Source: Elgaria multicarinata webbii
Lineage: Eukaryota; Chordata; Lepidosauria; Squamata; Anguidae
Direction: 5' to 3'
Length of the DNA stretch: 64,000 nt
Assembly (NCBI RefSeq): GCF_023053635.1
Contig: NC_086183.1
Location: forward strand, 34,949,501-35,013,500
The translations under genes were made by a program, and so were the position numbers. Shown here in pieces: positions 1 to 11,946 of this stretch. The notes below the pieces were generated by a model. It had not been told where the DNA came from. It ran no database searches and was given only the letters and a program-made list of their open reading frames with translations. Numbering within the stretch: the stretch's first letter is position 1; every line of letters starts with the position of its first letter.

Positions 1-580
1 GATTCGATCTTGCCCGATCACCCGATCAATTTCCTCATGGAGTTTTTCTTGAGGAAGGGATGACAGCAATTACACTCCTTCCCAACGTTAGGACAGATCA
101 ATTCTCTCTTGACCCCCTTTTTACCAGACTTTAGCTGGTGGACACGGAGCAGACTGGCTGGTGTATTTTGGATTTGAAACTTAGTTTTTAGTTGGGGGAC
201 TGGAATTTTCCATTTCTTTTTTAAACCCACCAAGGCGAAAACAGCAACCACATGGCAGTTCATGCGGTGCTGAAAAACTCATACTATGCATTTGTCCTGA
301 GGACATAGCATTTCTTCCCAATGTCACAACCTCAATGTTGCTTCTTCCATACTCTAAGGGGAAAGAGCCACCTGGTGGCACCAGCTGTTGTCAGACATAC
401 CGTGAACCATCTGTATGTGCACACTGGAAGCCCCTCTATGAAAAAATACACATGGAAAGTGGGAAAAATCCCCCTAACAGCTGTACTGTTGTTGTTCATC
501 ATCAAACAGGTCTGTACGTGTGGGCGCTCAAATGTCCTCCAGCTGGCATTTCTTGTAGCGGTTCCCCCTTCTCCCCTTAC

Positions 581-1423
581 CTTGTATCTCCGGGTACTTC
601 AGCAAGATGAGGAATCCACATCTCAGGGTGGTACCGATTGTCTCTGTCCCAGCAAAGAATAAATTGAATGTGGACATGATCAAATTCTCCATGCAAAATT
701 CAGAACACGGGTTGTGTTTCTCCTGCCAAGAGACAAGAGGAAGGTGTCACAAGTTGGTGTCACGTCTTCCTAGTGGCTGGTGGGGCACAAGGTCCACTCA
801 TTACCTCCTCCATCTTCACTAAGAAACAGTCGATGTAATTCTGCGGGGCGCTGGGATCCAGCGAGGCCTGCTGCATCTTGATCCTTTCCCTGATGAAGCT
901 GATAATCGCCTGGGAGCATCTGCTGCCTGCATGGTGCGTTCCAGGGATCTTCTCCATGATCTCCGGGAAGATATTGTACAGCTGAGGTTTCATAGGGTGG
1001 GAGTGAGAGTGGAGACAAAGAGATCAGGTCAGTGTACTTTCAGCTTTCTTCACCATGTGTATCCTATAAATTCAGCTTTCTTCACCACGTGCATCCTGTA
1101 AATTCAAATTCCCAAACAGCGTGACTCTTGACCTCCTAAGTAGTATACTTTTTCAGACATGTGCACTGTGTTGTGTTTCTCAGAACACTCCTGCTTTCAA
1201 TGGGAGGCAAATGACGAGGCTTGCTAAATAATCTACAAAGCTTTTATTTTATGATCTTTTTAAAAATGGGTTGTGATGCTGATTGAGCCCTGTAACCTCA
1301 CAACCAAGAATGCTCCTCCGACTGTGTTTGGAGGCCAGATTCAACCAGCTCTGGGCTGGATCACAGGGATTATTTAGCAGAAGTGTGGTCAGCTGGTGAG
1401 CCAAATCCTGTGCCGGGCTCAGC

Positions 1424-1486
<63 letters not shown>

Positions 1487-2519
1487 CCCCTTCCCATCAC
1501 CCTACGTTGTTGGGCCTGGGCATGGAAGGAGTGAGTGAGACAGAGCATGCAAACAGTATGGAGGGGAAACCCAGGAATTGGGGGCATTTCCCTGCCACCC
1601 TCACCGCAGCCTGAGGTGTGCTGGTGACGCGGACCCGCTCTGTGATCAGCTTGTTCAGCCGGAGGAATTTCTTGTCATTGTACTCAAAGCGATTCCCAAA
1701 CACGATGGAGCAGATGATGTTGGAGACAGCACGACTGACAATGAAGGTGGGGTCAAAGGGTTTTCCTGGTGGAGAAACAGAGAGGAAGCCGAGTGTACAC
1801 ACACCACTGGCTTCTATACCCATTTTACACCCATTTACAGGCTCTTTAGCTGATGCTCTAATTTTGCTTCTGTGTCTAATGAGCACTTTCAGTGAGTTGT
1901 TTTTAAAAGCAGGGAAAGTATGGTATTTAATTGTAAAACCAAAAGAAAGCACTTTTTAAAACTTGTGCATATGCACTAATTCACTATACCACAGTGCCAC
2001 TTAGAGGTTGGTCACTGGGACATCTAGGGGTGACCACATCACACCAGTCTTAAAATCTCTTCACTGGCTGCCAATTAGTTTCCGGGCGAAGTATAAAGTG
2101 TTGGTTATCACCTTTAAAGCCCTACACGGTTCGGGTCCAGGCTACCTGCGGGATCGCCTTCTCCCGTACAATCCGCCCCACACACTCAGGTCCTCTGGGA
2201 AGAATCTACTTCAGGATGCCAAAATTAGGCTGACAACTATCACCCAGAGGACCTTCTCTTCTGCTGCTCCCAGACTGTGGAATGGCCCACCGGAGGAGAC
2301 TCGTCAACTTGACAGTCTTTTAGAGTTCAAGAAAGCTATCAAGACTGATCTCTTCCGGCAGGCCTCTCCAGTAGAATTTTAGGATACTTTTAGGATGCTT
2401 TTAGGACGCTTTTAGGATGTTTTTAACAGTGTATGCTATGTTTTTAATCAGTATTTTATGTATTTTATGATTGCTGTTGTTCCCCGCCTCGATCCAATCG
2501 GAGAGGCGGGTAAGAATAA

Positions 2520-2568
<49 letters not shown>

Positions 2569-4403
2569 CGCTGTACCACAATGCCACTACAATGCCTTAT
2601 GTAGTGTAAAAGCAGGAAAGGAAGTGCTCTTCATGTAGTGTTTGGATTTTATTTCTGTGACAAAACCAAAAATACAGTGGATTAATAGTTCTTAAAATGG
2701 TGGCGTCCCCTGACAACGCTCATAGTTTGGCAAAGGTGCTCAGTCCAGAGCCGGATCTACACTAGTCTTATAACATTGCTAGTGTCCCTTTCTAACGTGG
2801 TTCTCTGTATCGGTTCTCTGTAGCTGTAACGTTACTGCAGGGCACATAGTTCAATCCTTTCGTTGCTGGGTTTGCTCCGCCCACTGCCTGCCTCATTCCT
2901 AGCCAGCAGAGCAGGGCAAGTCATAAGCACACACAAATCCCTCCCTCCCCAAACATCTTAACACAAGTCTCAGGAAATTGCCTAAATGCATAAGAGCCAG
3001 CTACTTTGCTGAAGCTAAGCAGTGTCAGATCTGGTCAGGGTTTGGATGGGAAACCAAATTGGAAAGTTTTAGCAGCAGCCGCATTTAAGCCCTGCTGGTC
3101 ATGAGTTTTGGACTTTGGACCCTTGTTAATTTTCCTGCAGGGAGCTACAGCTCCTTTGCAAAGAGGGGGGAAATGTTTTTTAAAAAATCATAAAAAATCA
3201 ACCGATGACCCAATTTGATTCAAATTTTAAGGGAGGATGCATGGGAGTACTTCACACTAAAAGCAGATTCTAAGGTGGAAAACTTCTGAGTCCTTTGCAT
3301 ACAATTGTCACTGATTGCACAGCTTTAGGGCTCTTCAGATGCTCTTGTGTTCTTCTGTCCTTTGCCTCAAGCAGCAAAATGTCTTGAGCCAGCCCTGAGC
3401 TAGACCTACACTACTGCTTTGCAGCGGTATTAAAATGCATTGATTACGGTTGAGGCACATTACCCATTCCAGATACCACCTTCATAGTCTTATCTCTTGC
3501 TTTTTCTTCCACATTATCCAGACTGCAACAACAAATGGCATTGTGTGTCCTTCAAGGTATAAATGCACACGATGGATGTAGCATTACCAAGATGGGGTCG
3601 TAATGATTTGACATCAGGTGTAGATCTGGCCCTGCCTGACCCATGAGCCAGTCTCAGTCCATCGGTCTGTCTGTCTGTCTGTCTGCAGCTGTGCTACAGC
3701 AGGGGTGGAGAAGCGTCGCCCGGAAGCAACCCTTACCTTCTTCCTTTGGGCAATTCAAGAATCTTTCCCCTGAGTGCCAGACCAGGCTTCTATGCTACAT
3801 TCTTTGCCAAAAGGAAATAAAGGGGAAACAGGCTGAACCCACGCAGTGCTGACTGGGGAATCATAGAGTTGGGAGGGGCCTACAAGGCCGTCAAGTCCAA
3901 CCCCCTGCTCAATGCAGGAATCCACCCTAAAGCATCCCCGACAGATGGCTTTGGAGTTTGCTTCAGTTTGTTAACCTGCTCCTCTTGCTACCCTCCTCTT
4001 GCTCAACAGTTGGGGTGAATCAATGGAGCAATGGTGGCAAACGCAAGCCAGGGTCTTGCAGGCCAGCTGGGCAACCTCTACCAAGGCCTACCTTCCGTTC
4101 CATGGAGCTCCTCTACCAGGCACCGGGCCTCCTCTTGGATTCGCTCCTCGATGGATCGTTTCCCCATCCCGAAATTCCGCAAGGTGCTGAGAGAGAACCT
4201 GCGAAGCAGCCTCCACCGATCACCGTGGGCGAACACAACGCCTGGGCAAACGGAGGCAGGAGGACAACGACTCAGTGGGCCTCATGCAAAAGGGCGGAGG
4301 AATCCCAAGGCGCCACTGAGCTGCTTAGTATTAAACCAACGGGAGCAAACATTGTGAGGACTCACTTAAATTAACAGTGTGTGTGTGTGTGTGTGTGTGA
4401 GTG

Positions 4404-4486
<83 letters not shown>

Positions 4487-4625
4487 CCGTTTCTACACCT
4501 GCCTTCTTATCCGGGATCGTCCCAGGATCATTCCTGTGCATCCAAATGACACACTGGGGATCCCAGGAGCAAGCAGAGACGATCCCTCCATTTTCCTGAG
4601 ATAATCCTTAGGTGTAGAAAGGGGC

Positions 4626-4656
<31 letters not shown>

Positions 4657-7600
4657 CTTTCCCTGCACATATTATCTCTTCAATATTCATTGTTCTAAAA
4701 CCTAGGAAGATTAATGGGTTATGTTTTCCAGGGACATCTTGCAGTGAAATGTTCCCATTTTCAGACCCCCAGCTTACAGGATGGAGTTCTTTTGCCCCTC
4801 GATATTGTAATCACGGCAACAACTTGGTTAAAACTATTCTTTACCACCACTGCAAGTTCCATCTCGCCCAGCCTTCTGCTTTTTCGCAAAACACCCTTCC
4901 ACACCATCGCCTTCAACGCTTCACGGGGGAACAGAAGGGCCTGGCTTGTCACACCACTGTGCTCGTACCAAGAATTTTTGTGAACTGCCCAGAGAGCTTT
5001 GGGTACGGGATGGCACAGAAACGGAATGAACGAATGGATCACTTTGCAAGTCCCCTCCCTTCATAAGCACACAGTATTGCAGGCCCCTTCTCTGCCACAT
5101 TCATTAATTTCGCAATAGCCTGAGATGAAGAGGTAGGAGGGTAATAGTTCCTTTCGTTAAAGATATGTAAGGGACGCATAATTCATTTTTCTTTTCTTTA
5201 TTTTATATTAATATCCTGCCTTTTCCCCTCTTTCAGGGTTGTTCACATGGTCCGCCTCCTCTCCATTTTATCCTCACAACAACAACCCTGTGAGGTAGAT
5301 TAGGCTGAGAGTCAGTGACGGGCTCACCTGTGAGTTTCATGGCCAAGTGGGGACTAGAACCCAAGACTCCTGAGTCCCTGCCCAACGCCCCAACCCCTGC
5401 GTCACCCTCACGCTCTGTAAAGAATTGTCTTCCAATATGCTATCAACTGTCCTAAACATAGCTCAGCACCTGCATATGTGCAATAACGACAGGATGGGGT
5501 CCCTGCATGGTGCCTTAGCAGTCATGCACATACATTTATTTACATGTGTGCTAGAGACAAGATGCTTCCAGCTCCCCACATCTAGAACCCCACGCCCACC
5601 CTGGGTGGGAGCTGAACTCTGAAAAATGCCACGGCTGGCAACTCATTCTAAGAAAACACATTAGGGAGGCATTGCTGAGAGAAGGCAAGAATGGAGAACG
5701 GGGGGGGGGGGGCATGATCTTCCAGGGACGCATTGCAGCTGCTTGCCCTGCTATTTCTATTCGGGTGTGTGCTGGAGAGCTGTGGGACAAAAAAAAAAAA
5801 ATGTTGCCAACGACTGATTACATTCCGGAGCACTATTTCCACACACGGAATTTCCACGCCGCCCTCTGATACCAAATGTGCCTAGAATTGACATGCATTT
5901 CCTAAAGAACCCCTGTCTTGTCCCCAGGCAGATGACAGGTTAATTTCCAGAGAACTGAAGGCCGTTTGAAAGAGGTGGGGGTGGGTGGGGGTGGGGGTGG
6001 CGATTGTGAAAGTGGTTGGCCAGACGTTTGCAAAAGAGGCACCCAAATGAAAGTTGGGTGTGCCGACACCCTGGGGAATGAAGGAGCCTCTCCCAAACCA
6101 ATTTCAATTGGCTCTCTCCAACGAAAACTGTGGCAAACAGGAGTTGCATTCCGAAGGCAGAGCCTTGGGGCAGGACATCTCCCCGCCCCACGGCAAGAGA
6201 GCTGGGCGATGCTCAACCCTTCCTTTTTTCGCACAGGGAGGGGCCCCTCACCATGTTCATTGAATTCCTTGGAGAAGGACGGGATCTGCCCGCGGCCACT
6301 GAATTCTTCTGCCTGGTCCACCAGGGCCTCCTTCACCACTTTGTAGCTGCACAAGACCACGACCCGCCGCAGCCCCAGGTAGACGGTGAACACCGGGCCG
6401 TACACCTCGCTCATCTGCGAAGAGAAAGCCACGCGTCCCCTTGCAGGTGCCCCAGAGGAAGCATGTCCTGCAGCGGCCCTGGGAGGTGGGGGGAGGTGCA
6501 GAGTGGGAATCAATTTGTTTTATTGATTGATTTGATCTGATTTATCTCCTGCCTTTCCGCCTTAAAAAAATGGTGGGCATGGAAGAATAAAACCAAGATT
6601 AATACAAGCATTTTATTAAAACAATAACAGAATCAATAAATTAAAGGCACAAACACAGTAATAAAAGAAATAAACAGCAAGCAAAGTTTTTAACTGCTTA
6701 CACAAATTTGAAAACAAACAAACATGTGAATTTGGGGTGGGGGTGGGGGTGGGGGAACAACCCCAGCAGTGAATAGCGTTATATTTAGGACTGGCTGTGC
6801 ATGCATATTGGGGGGCGATTGTAAAGTCCTGAATGGCAATTCAATTATCAATGTAATTTGGTTATCAGCAACTCTTCAGATTTCTTTAAAAGTCAAAAAC
6901 GTATATTAAAAATTTAGGAATTCAAAAGTCAAGTTTGAAGTTCTCCGCCCCCCCGCCCCCGCAGCTGCCCAAATATGTACAAAATTCTGCCTCTGCTTTA
7001 AAAAAAGAAAAGAACACCTCCCTTGGGGCTCCTGCACTCATTGGCACAGGTTAGGGTGATCCTATGGAAAGGAGGACACAGCTCCTATATCTTCAACAGT
7101 TTTAATAGAAAAGGGAATTTCAGCAGGTGTCCTTTGTATGCATGTCAAAGGCCACAATCTGGGTTTGGAGGTGTGTCAACCGGTTCTGGATGGGGTTCCA
7201 CTCCCCCTGAAAGACTGTGTTTGCAGCTTGGGGATGCTTCTGGATCCGTCTCTCCAAATGACAGCCCAGATAGATGCGACAGCCAGGAGTGCCTACTATC
7301 AGCTTCGGCTGATACGCCAGCTGTGCCCCTTCCTAGAGTCAGAAGACTTAGACGGTTGTGCACGCGCTGGTAACTTCAATACTCGACTTCTGCAGTGCGC
7401 TCCACATAGGACTACCTTTGTGCCTAGTCCGGAAACTTCAACTAGTTCAAAATATGGCAGCCAGGCTGGTCACCGGTACACCTAGGGGTGACCACATTAC
7501 ACCAGTTTTAAAATCTCTTCACTGGCTGCCAATTAGTTTCCGAGCAAAGTATAAAGTGTTGGTTATCACCTTTAAAGCCCTAAATGTTTGGGTCCAGGCT

Positions 7601-7975
7601 ACCTGCGGGATCGCCTTCTCCCATACAATCCGCCCCACACACACAGGTCCTCTGGGAAAAATCTACTTCAGCTAGCAAAAACTAGATTAACAACTGTTAC
7701 CCAGAGGACCTTCTCTTCTGCTGCTCCCAGACTGTGGAATGGCCTGCTGGAGGAGACTCGTCAACTTAACAGTCTACTAGCACTCAAGAAAGCTATAAAG
7801 ACTGATCTCTTCTGGCAGACCTATCCAGTGGAATTTTAAGATGTTTTAAAAATCTTTTTAGGATGTTTTTTAGGATGTTTTGAACAATGTATATTATGTT
7901 TTCATTGAGTATTATGTATTTTATCATTTATTGTTCCACGCCTCGATCAAAATGGAGAGGCGGGTAAGAAATAAA

Positions 7976-8021
<46 letters not shown>

Positions 8022-8302
8022 CAGCACCTGGTGAAATTCCCTCTTCATCACAACAGTTAAAGCTGCAGGAGCCCTGCCCTCCTTTGTATCTGTCCACTTG
8101 AGTTATAGGAATCAAGACTCACCTTCACCAGGGACTTGACAATATCCTTTCGGTCCAGTTGGAAAAAATTCCCCAGGATGGGCAGTGGGGTGGGCCCCGG
8201 GGGCAGGCGGAGGCCTCTGCCCTCTTTGCGCCCCCATGTCAAGGCGAGGAGGATGCAACAGACACAGAGGAGCAGCAGAACTGAAACAGAGAGCAGATCC
8301 AT
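581..8302 (-). CDS. Cytochrome P450 family 2 gene, copy A (exons 1-6, 3' end outside window)
   Basis: Predicted microsomal haem-thiolate monooxygenase of the CYP2 family. Exons read on the minus strand at 8123-8302, 6252-6414, 4092-4241, 1605-1765, 805-981 and 581-722. All have AG/GT borders and the standard CYP2 phases, giving 324 codons plus one base. Exon 1 starts at an ATG with a hydrophobic anchor (residues 3-22) and the hinge PPGPTPLP (34-41). Exon 3 holds the C-helix WRLLR (124-128). Exon 6 holds the I-helix oxygen-activation motif AGTET (301-305). Exons 7-9, which would carry ExxR and the haem cysteine, are not found in positions 1-580 and should lie left of the window. No stop or frameshift is seen, so the visible part looks functional. 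The introns hold L2, MITE, SINE and CR1 repeats. Family assignment is firm; the subfamily (2A/B/F/G/S-like) is not resolved. Confidence 0.93.
1427..1484. repeat. (CT)n microsatellite
   Basis: About 29 uninterrupted CT units in intron 4 of CYP2 copy A, followed by a C run. Confidence 0.98.
2008..2567 (+). mobile_element. L2-type LINE, 5'-truncated 3' end
   Basis: Encodes the C-terminal part of a non-LTR reverse transcriptase, open from 2008 to 2382. It has the L2-type signatures [30 protein letters not shown] and [11 protein letters not shown]. The 3' end has an AGAGGCGGGTAAGAATAAA tail running into (ATT)n. Bases just outside, CTATACCACAGTGCCAC on the left and CTGTACCACAATGCCAC on the right, look like a 17-bp target-site duplication. 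Confidence 0.85.
2519..2567. repeat. (ATT)n microsatellite at an L2 3' tail
   Basis: About 16 ATT units grown from the 3' tail of the adjacent L2 copy. Confidence 0.95.
3395..3640. mobile_element. Non-autonomous DNA transposon-like segment (family R3)
   Basis: The ends CTAGACCTACACTACTGCTTT and GGTGTAGATCTGGCCCTG are near inverted repeats. They match the ends of the hairpin MITE at 15214-15330 and a single end near 2748. The internal sequence is not coding. Confidence 0.45.
3861..3955 (-). mobile_element. CR1 LINE 3' end, short copy
   Basis: Reverse-strand copy of the last ~95 bases of the CR1 family that recurs through this window (the GGATTCCTGCATTGAGCAGG region and the tail), in intron 3 of CYP2 copy A upstream of exon 3. 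Confidence 0.8.
4379..4485. repeat. Compound (GT)n(GA)n microsatellite
   Basis: Two GT blocks with GAGT interruptions followed by about 19 GA units, in intron 2 of CYP2 copy A. Confidence 0.97.
4486..4628. mobile_element. MITE-like palindromic element (family R2)
   Basis: The ends GCCGTTTCTACACCTGCC and TTAGGTGTAGAAAGGGGC are near inverted repeats about 140 bp apart. The internal segment, TCCAAATGACACACTGGGGA, is shared with elements at 35095-35260 and 37625-37750. A (GA)n tract follows at 4627-4653. Confidence 0.6.
5205..5420 (-). mobile_element. tRNA-derived squamate SINE
   Basis: Reverse-strand copy of the SINE also seen at 18958-19190 and 29345-29615. Recognisable parts are ATTTTATCCTCACAACAACA, CCTGTGAGGTAG and the tRNA-like promoter half with GGACTAGAACCCAAGACTCC. 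Lies in intron 2 of CYP2 copy A. Confidence 0.75.
6535..6720 (-). mobile_element. LINE 3'-tail-like fragment
   Basis: Reads in reverse like the common squamate LINE/SINE end (ATCTCCTGCCTTTCCGCC followed by A-rich sequence). No coding part; weak assignment. Confidence 0.35.
7125..7978 (+). mobile_element. L2-type LINE, 5'-truncated
   Basis: Same family as the copy at 2008-2567 but longer. Its coding part, spread over several frames, matches the end of an L2 reverse transcriptase: [55 protein letters not shown] and [18 protein letters not shown]. Several frameshifts are present. Ends in GAGAGGCGGGTAAGAAATAAA. In intron 1 of CYP2 copy A. Confidence 0.88.
7979..8021. repeat. (GAT)n microsatellite at an L2 3' tail
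   Basis: About 14 GAT units directly joined to the L2 tail, starting about 100 bases from the donor of copy A exon 1. Confidence 0.95.
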
Positions 8303-8366
8303 GGGGGCCGCGAGTCCTTCTCCTCTGCCCCCTTGGCTGCTAGGAGGGGTTCACAGGCGCAGCGGG

Positions 8367-8373
8367 TTTTATA
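8367..8373 (-). promoter_or_regulatory. TATA box of CYP2 copy A
   Basis: TATAAAA on the minus strand, with its near edge 65 bases upstream of the copy A ATG. This leaves room for a start site about 30 bases downstream and a short 5' UTR. The spacing is like that of the TATA-like site of copy C. The motif is seen directly; its use as a promoter is inferred from position. Confidence 0.7.
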
Positions 8374-8833
8374 AGGGCTGAGAGCTTAAGGCCGTGGGCT
8401 CTCACGACACTTTCCGCACTGGTTATCTGGTAACTACTTTCCTCGTGCCTTTTTTGGCTGTGCCTCTGACCGTTTTCCAAGCCAAGAAGGCTCAACTATA
8501 GGTCACGTTTTCAAGGGGAAAGTTGATTCACTACCTATCAGGGGTTACATTATAACTATAGAAAGGCTATTTGGGTTAGAAATTAACTCTAACCCAATTG
8601 TAGCAAATGCTGCCAAGGACAAGAGAAAAGATATTAAAGAGACTCACTAAGATTAAAAAGCAGCTTTAAAAAACAACAATATATATGTGGAGCATCCGTC
8701 AACCCAGAATGGGAGGCCCAGGCTTCTCCAGGAATCAGTCATGAGAGAGGAAAGGGGGAAAGGGCACACTTTTTTTTCTTTCCCACCCTCCTGAAACATC
8801 CCCTGCCAACCCCAAACCTATATATCAGTACTA

Positions 8834-9246
8834 GTAACAAAGCCCTATGAAGAGAGACTGAAAGAACTGGGCCTGTTTAGCCTGGAGAAGAGAAGATGGA
8901 GGGGAGACATGAGAGCACTCTTCAAATACTTGAAAGGTTGTCACACAGAGGAGGGCCAGGATCTCTTCTCCATCCTCCCAGAGTGCAGGACACGGAATCA
9001 CGGGCTCAAGTTAAAGGAAGCCAGATTCCGGCTGGACATCAGGAAAAACTTCCTGACTGTTAGAGCAGTACAACAATGGAACCAGTGACCTAGGGAGGTG
9101 GTGGGCTCTCCCACCCTGGAGGCCTTCAAGAGGCAGCTGGACAGCCCTCTGTCAGGGATGCTTTAGGGTGGATTCCTGCATTGAGCAGGGGGTTGGACTC
9201 CATGGCCTTTTAGGCCCCTTCCAACTCTGCTATTCTATGATTCTGC
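8834..9246 (+). mobile_element. CR1 LINE 3' end
   Basis: Non-coding 3' part of CR1: AAAGCCCTATGAAGAGAGAC, AGCCTGGAGAAGAGAAGATG, GTTGGACTCCATGGCCTTTT and the ATTCTATGATTCT tail. In the spacer between CYP2 copies A and B. Confidence 0.9.
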
Positions 9247-9249
9247 TGT

Positions 9250-9456
9250 AAAGCAATGGAGGGAATATTTCTGGAGAGCGGGAAAGGAAAAAGGTGTCCT
9301 TCTTTCCTTCCTCTTCAAACATCTCTGTACAGCAAAGAGAACAGGGTCATTTTAACCTCTTGGGATGCATCCACACATACCAACCTTAAACTCCCCCAGG
9401 ATGGTTACTAACTGTTAAGGGCCTAATCAAGTCACGTTCCTCTCGTTCCTTGTCTG

Positions 9457-9497
<41 letters not shown>

Positions 9498-10280
9498 CCA
9501 CACACACACCAGCCGATGTTTTGTTTGGGGTTTTGTTTTTGTATTAATGAAAATAGCAGTTTCCTCTCTTGCAGTGGTCGTGACAAAAGTGCTCCTTGGA
9601 AGCTATTTCCATTGGGAAGAAAGCCCACATTGGCCCCAGTTGGTGGGTTTTCCCCAGAAGACGGCTCCCAAAATTGTGGCTGTTCTGGCTGAACCGTGAC
9701 AGTTAGGAGGTAGGATGAAGGACTTGGAGGAAGCCGGCAGGAAAGGAAGGGGAGAGTATTGAGAGATCAAGACCCTTAGATTGCTTTTTGTGGTTTTTTG
9801 TTTGTTTGTTTGTTTGTTTGTTTTGTCATTGTTGTTGTTGGAAAGTCCCTTGTGAACCTCATTGATAGACATCAAAGATCCAGGTGGACATACTTGGTTG
9901 CTACACGTCATGCCTGGGTCGGGTTTTAACCAATTTTGCTGGCAACGGAACCCAACCACACTGCAGCCTGCTGCCAAGGTGCTGGGGAAAGCAGAGCCAC
10001 AAGGATGTTCAGCAGGCAAACGGATGTGCTCAGGAGTCTTAACCCCCTTACAGTTCTTCGCTGTGCCTTGTTGCACTCCAAGAAAGTAGAGCATAGAAGC
10101 CAAGACTCCAGAGCCGGCTCCAGTCACAATATTGGAGGAGGTAGAGCGCAGGGATCAAATCCATGAGCAACAGGAGTGGAGGGCGAGAGAGGGAGGGAGA
10201 TGGGATTTGACGATCACTTCTGTTTGCCAGCTTTGAAAAACCCAAATCAGGGGAACTTGAAAATCTTCCTATAAGCTGAA
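9250..10280. other. Intergenic stretch without recognised gene
   Basis: Holds a CA/ACC repeat (9462-9509) and a GTTT run (9795-9822). No exon with splice borders, conserved domain or clear transposon end was seen. Confidence 0.6.
9462..9509. repeat. (CA)n microsatellite
   Basis: About 17 CA units, then an interrupted CA tract, in the A-B spacer. Confidence 0.95.
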
Positions 10281-10283
10281 GTT

Positions 10284-10311
10284 GCACACACACACACACA
10301 CACACACACAC
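10284..10311. repeat. (CA)n microsatellite
   Basis: About 14 CA units in the A-B spacer. Confidence 0.95.
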
Positions 10312-10599
10312 TTGTCCCCCATGCCTTGGAACATGATATAATTAACACACACACCCTAATGGATTCACACCTGTTGAAGCCATGTTCCTAAATGTATGCC
10401 CAAAAGTAGATTCAGGTGCAGTCGTCTCCTCCTAGCTTCCTGCAAAATAGGCTGAAGTCTTCCTTCAAAAAGTTCACAATGCGATCCTGTACTCCACTGG
10501 TTGGTAGCCCAAGCTGCCGTGTGCCTGCAGATCCAGAACGCACTACCCAGCAGCAGGAACTGCTATCAGCACTAGAGCATGGCATGATTTGGAGCAAGA

Positions 10600-10672
10600 G
10601 GAGCACTGAGCAGGGGTTGGACTTGATGGCCTTATAGGCCCGTTCCAACTCTACTATTCTATGATTCTATGA
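10600..10672 (+). mobile_element. CR1 LINE 3' tip
   Basis: Only the last ~70 bases of CR1: GAGCAGGGGTTGGACTTGAT through CTATTCTATGATTCTATGA. Confidence 0.85.
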
Positions 10673-11318
10673 AATTCAGTTCTTTAAAACTTCCAGAAAT
10701 TTTGCTCCCTGTTGTACTGATTTTGCAAGTTCAGCTCTTGGCCAGGCTGTATTTACAAATCCAGTCAGATGCTTCCAGAAGCCTGGGTTTGTGGGGGTTT
10801 TCTTTCAAGCACAGTGGTGTGCAAATAGATGGCCAGCTCACTGCTCAACACAGGCATCAAACACGGTCTCCCATAGCTTCAATTCTTCTCCTTGGTGGCA
10901 GTGTACACTTGGGAAGAAAGATTCAGGGATAAATGAGGGCATTTGAAGTGTGATAACAAGGCTGCAGTCAGAGATATTATGAACAGCCAGACATCGTGAG
11001 TTAGTGCTGGCTGGCTTGGCTGCCAACATTCTGTTTTCTGCACAGCATGTCCTGGGTGCAGGTAATAAGGTTGCAGATGCCCTGACTTGCTTGCAGGAGG
11101 AGAGATTTCGGTCATTGGTGCCAGAAGTCAGAATCAGCTCGGACCCTTTCCAAGAGTCGCTGTGGGCGCTTGGGTATGATAAACTAGGCAGGCGGTAATT
11201 GATTAGGTTGCAAAATCCATGCTGCATTCCTACATAGGAATAGCTAACACATTAGTCCCTTCCCCATTAGCAAAGGAGCTCCGGGCATTTGGCTCCCATC
11301 CAAAGCGATGCTTCTTCA

Positions 11319-11750
11319 GTATCATAGAAACTTAGAATAGCAGAGTTGGAAGGGACTTACAAGGCCATCCAGTCCAACCCCCTGCTCAATGCAGGAATCC
11401 ACCCTAAAGCATCCCTGACAGATGGTTGTCCAGCTGCCTCTTGAAGGCCTCAAATGTGGGAGAGCACACAACCTCCCTAGGTAACAACTGATTCCATTGT
11501 CGTACTGCTCTAACAGTTAGGAAGTTTTTCCTGATGTCCAGCCTGAGTCTGGCTTCCTGTCACTTGAACACATGACTCCGTGTCCTGCACTCTGGGAGGA
11601 TCGAGAAGAGATCCTGGCCCTCCTCTGTGTGGCAACCTTTCAAGTCTTTGAAGAGTGCTATCATGTCTCCCCTCAGTCTTCTCTTCTCCAGGCTAAACAG
11701 GCCCAGTTCTTTCAGCCTCTCTTCATAGGTCTTGCAACTTATGAGACACA
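11319..11750 (-). mobile_element. CR1 LINE 3' end, nested
   Basis: Reverse-strand CR1 3' end starting at its TCATAGAAACTTAGAATAGC tail and running to AGCCTCTCTTCATAGGTCTT. It interrupts the surrounding retroelement fossil, so it is younger than it. Confidence 0.9.
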
Positions 11751-11946
11751 TATCCTGCATGTGTCTCAGGGTACAGGGCCTTATGCTAAAGATATCCATG
11801 GCACATGGGAGGGGGGCGACCCTTGTTCCTCATTTCAGGCTAGAGCAGTGTTGTGCTGGGGGAGGTGGGGAAACCAGCAATCACTTATGGAAGGAGGCTC
11901 ACCACCTTTGCCCTGCCATGGTGCTGATAAGTTCTGTTGGTTAGAG

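Larger units (their letters stand above)
1855..2700 (-). mobile_element. MITE-like repeat (family R1), split by an L2 insertion
   Basis: The two flanks (1855-2005 and 2568-2700) match, in reverse orientation, one repeat family also present at 21433-21790 and 27145-27494. Shared stretches include a TCTAATGAGCAC-type segment and TTATGTAGTG-AAAAGCAGGAAAG. The L2 copy at 2008-2567 sits inside. Lies in intron 3 of CYP2 copy A. Confidence 0.65.

Noticed and set aside
1-580. Exon 7 of CYP2 copy A
   Set aside because: The reverse strand lacks the conserved [13 protein letters not shown] coding pattern here, so the exon must lie left of the window.
1249-1614. Open frames rich in Glu-Arg or Leu-Ser across 1427-1484, and similar ones at other microsatellites
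   Set aside because: They are translations of dinucleotide or trinucleotide repeats, which stay open in several frames by composition.
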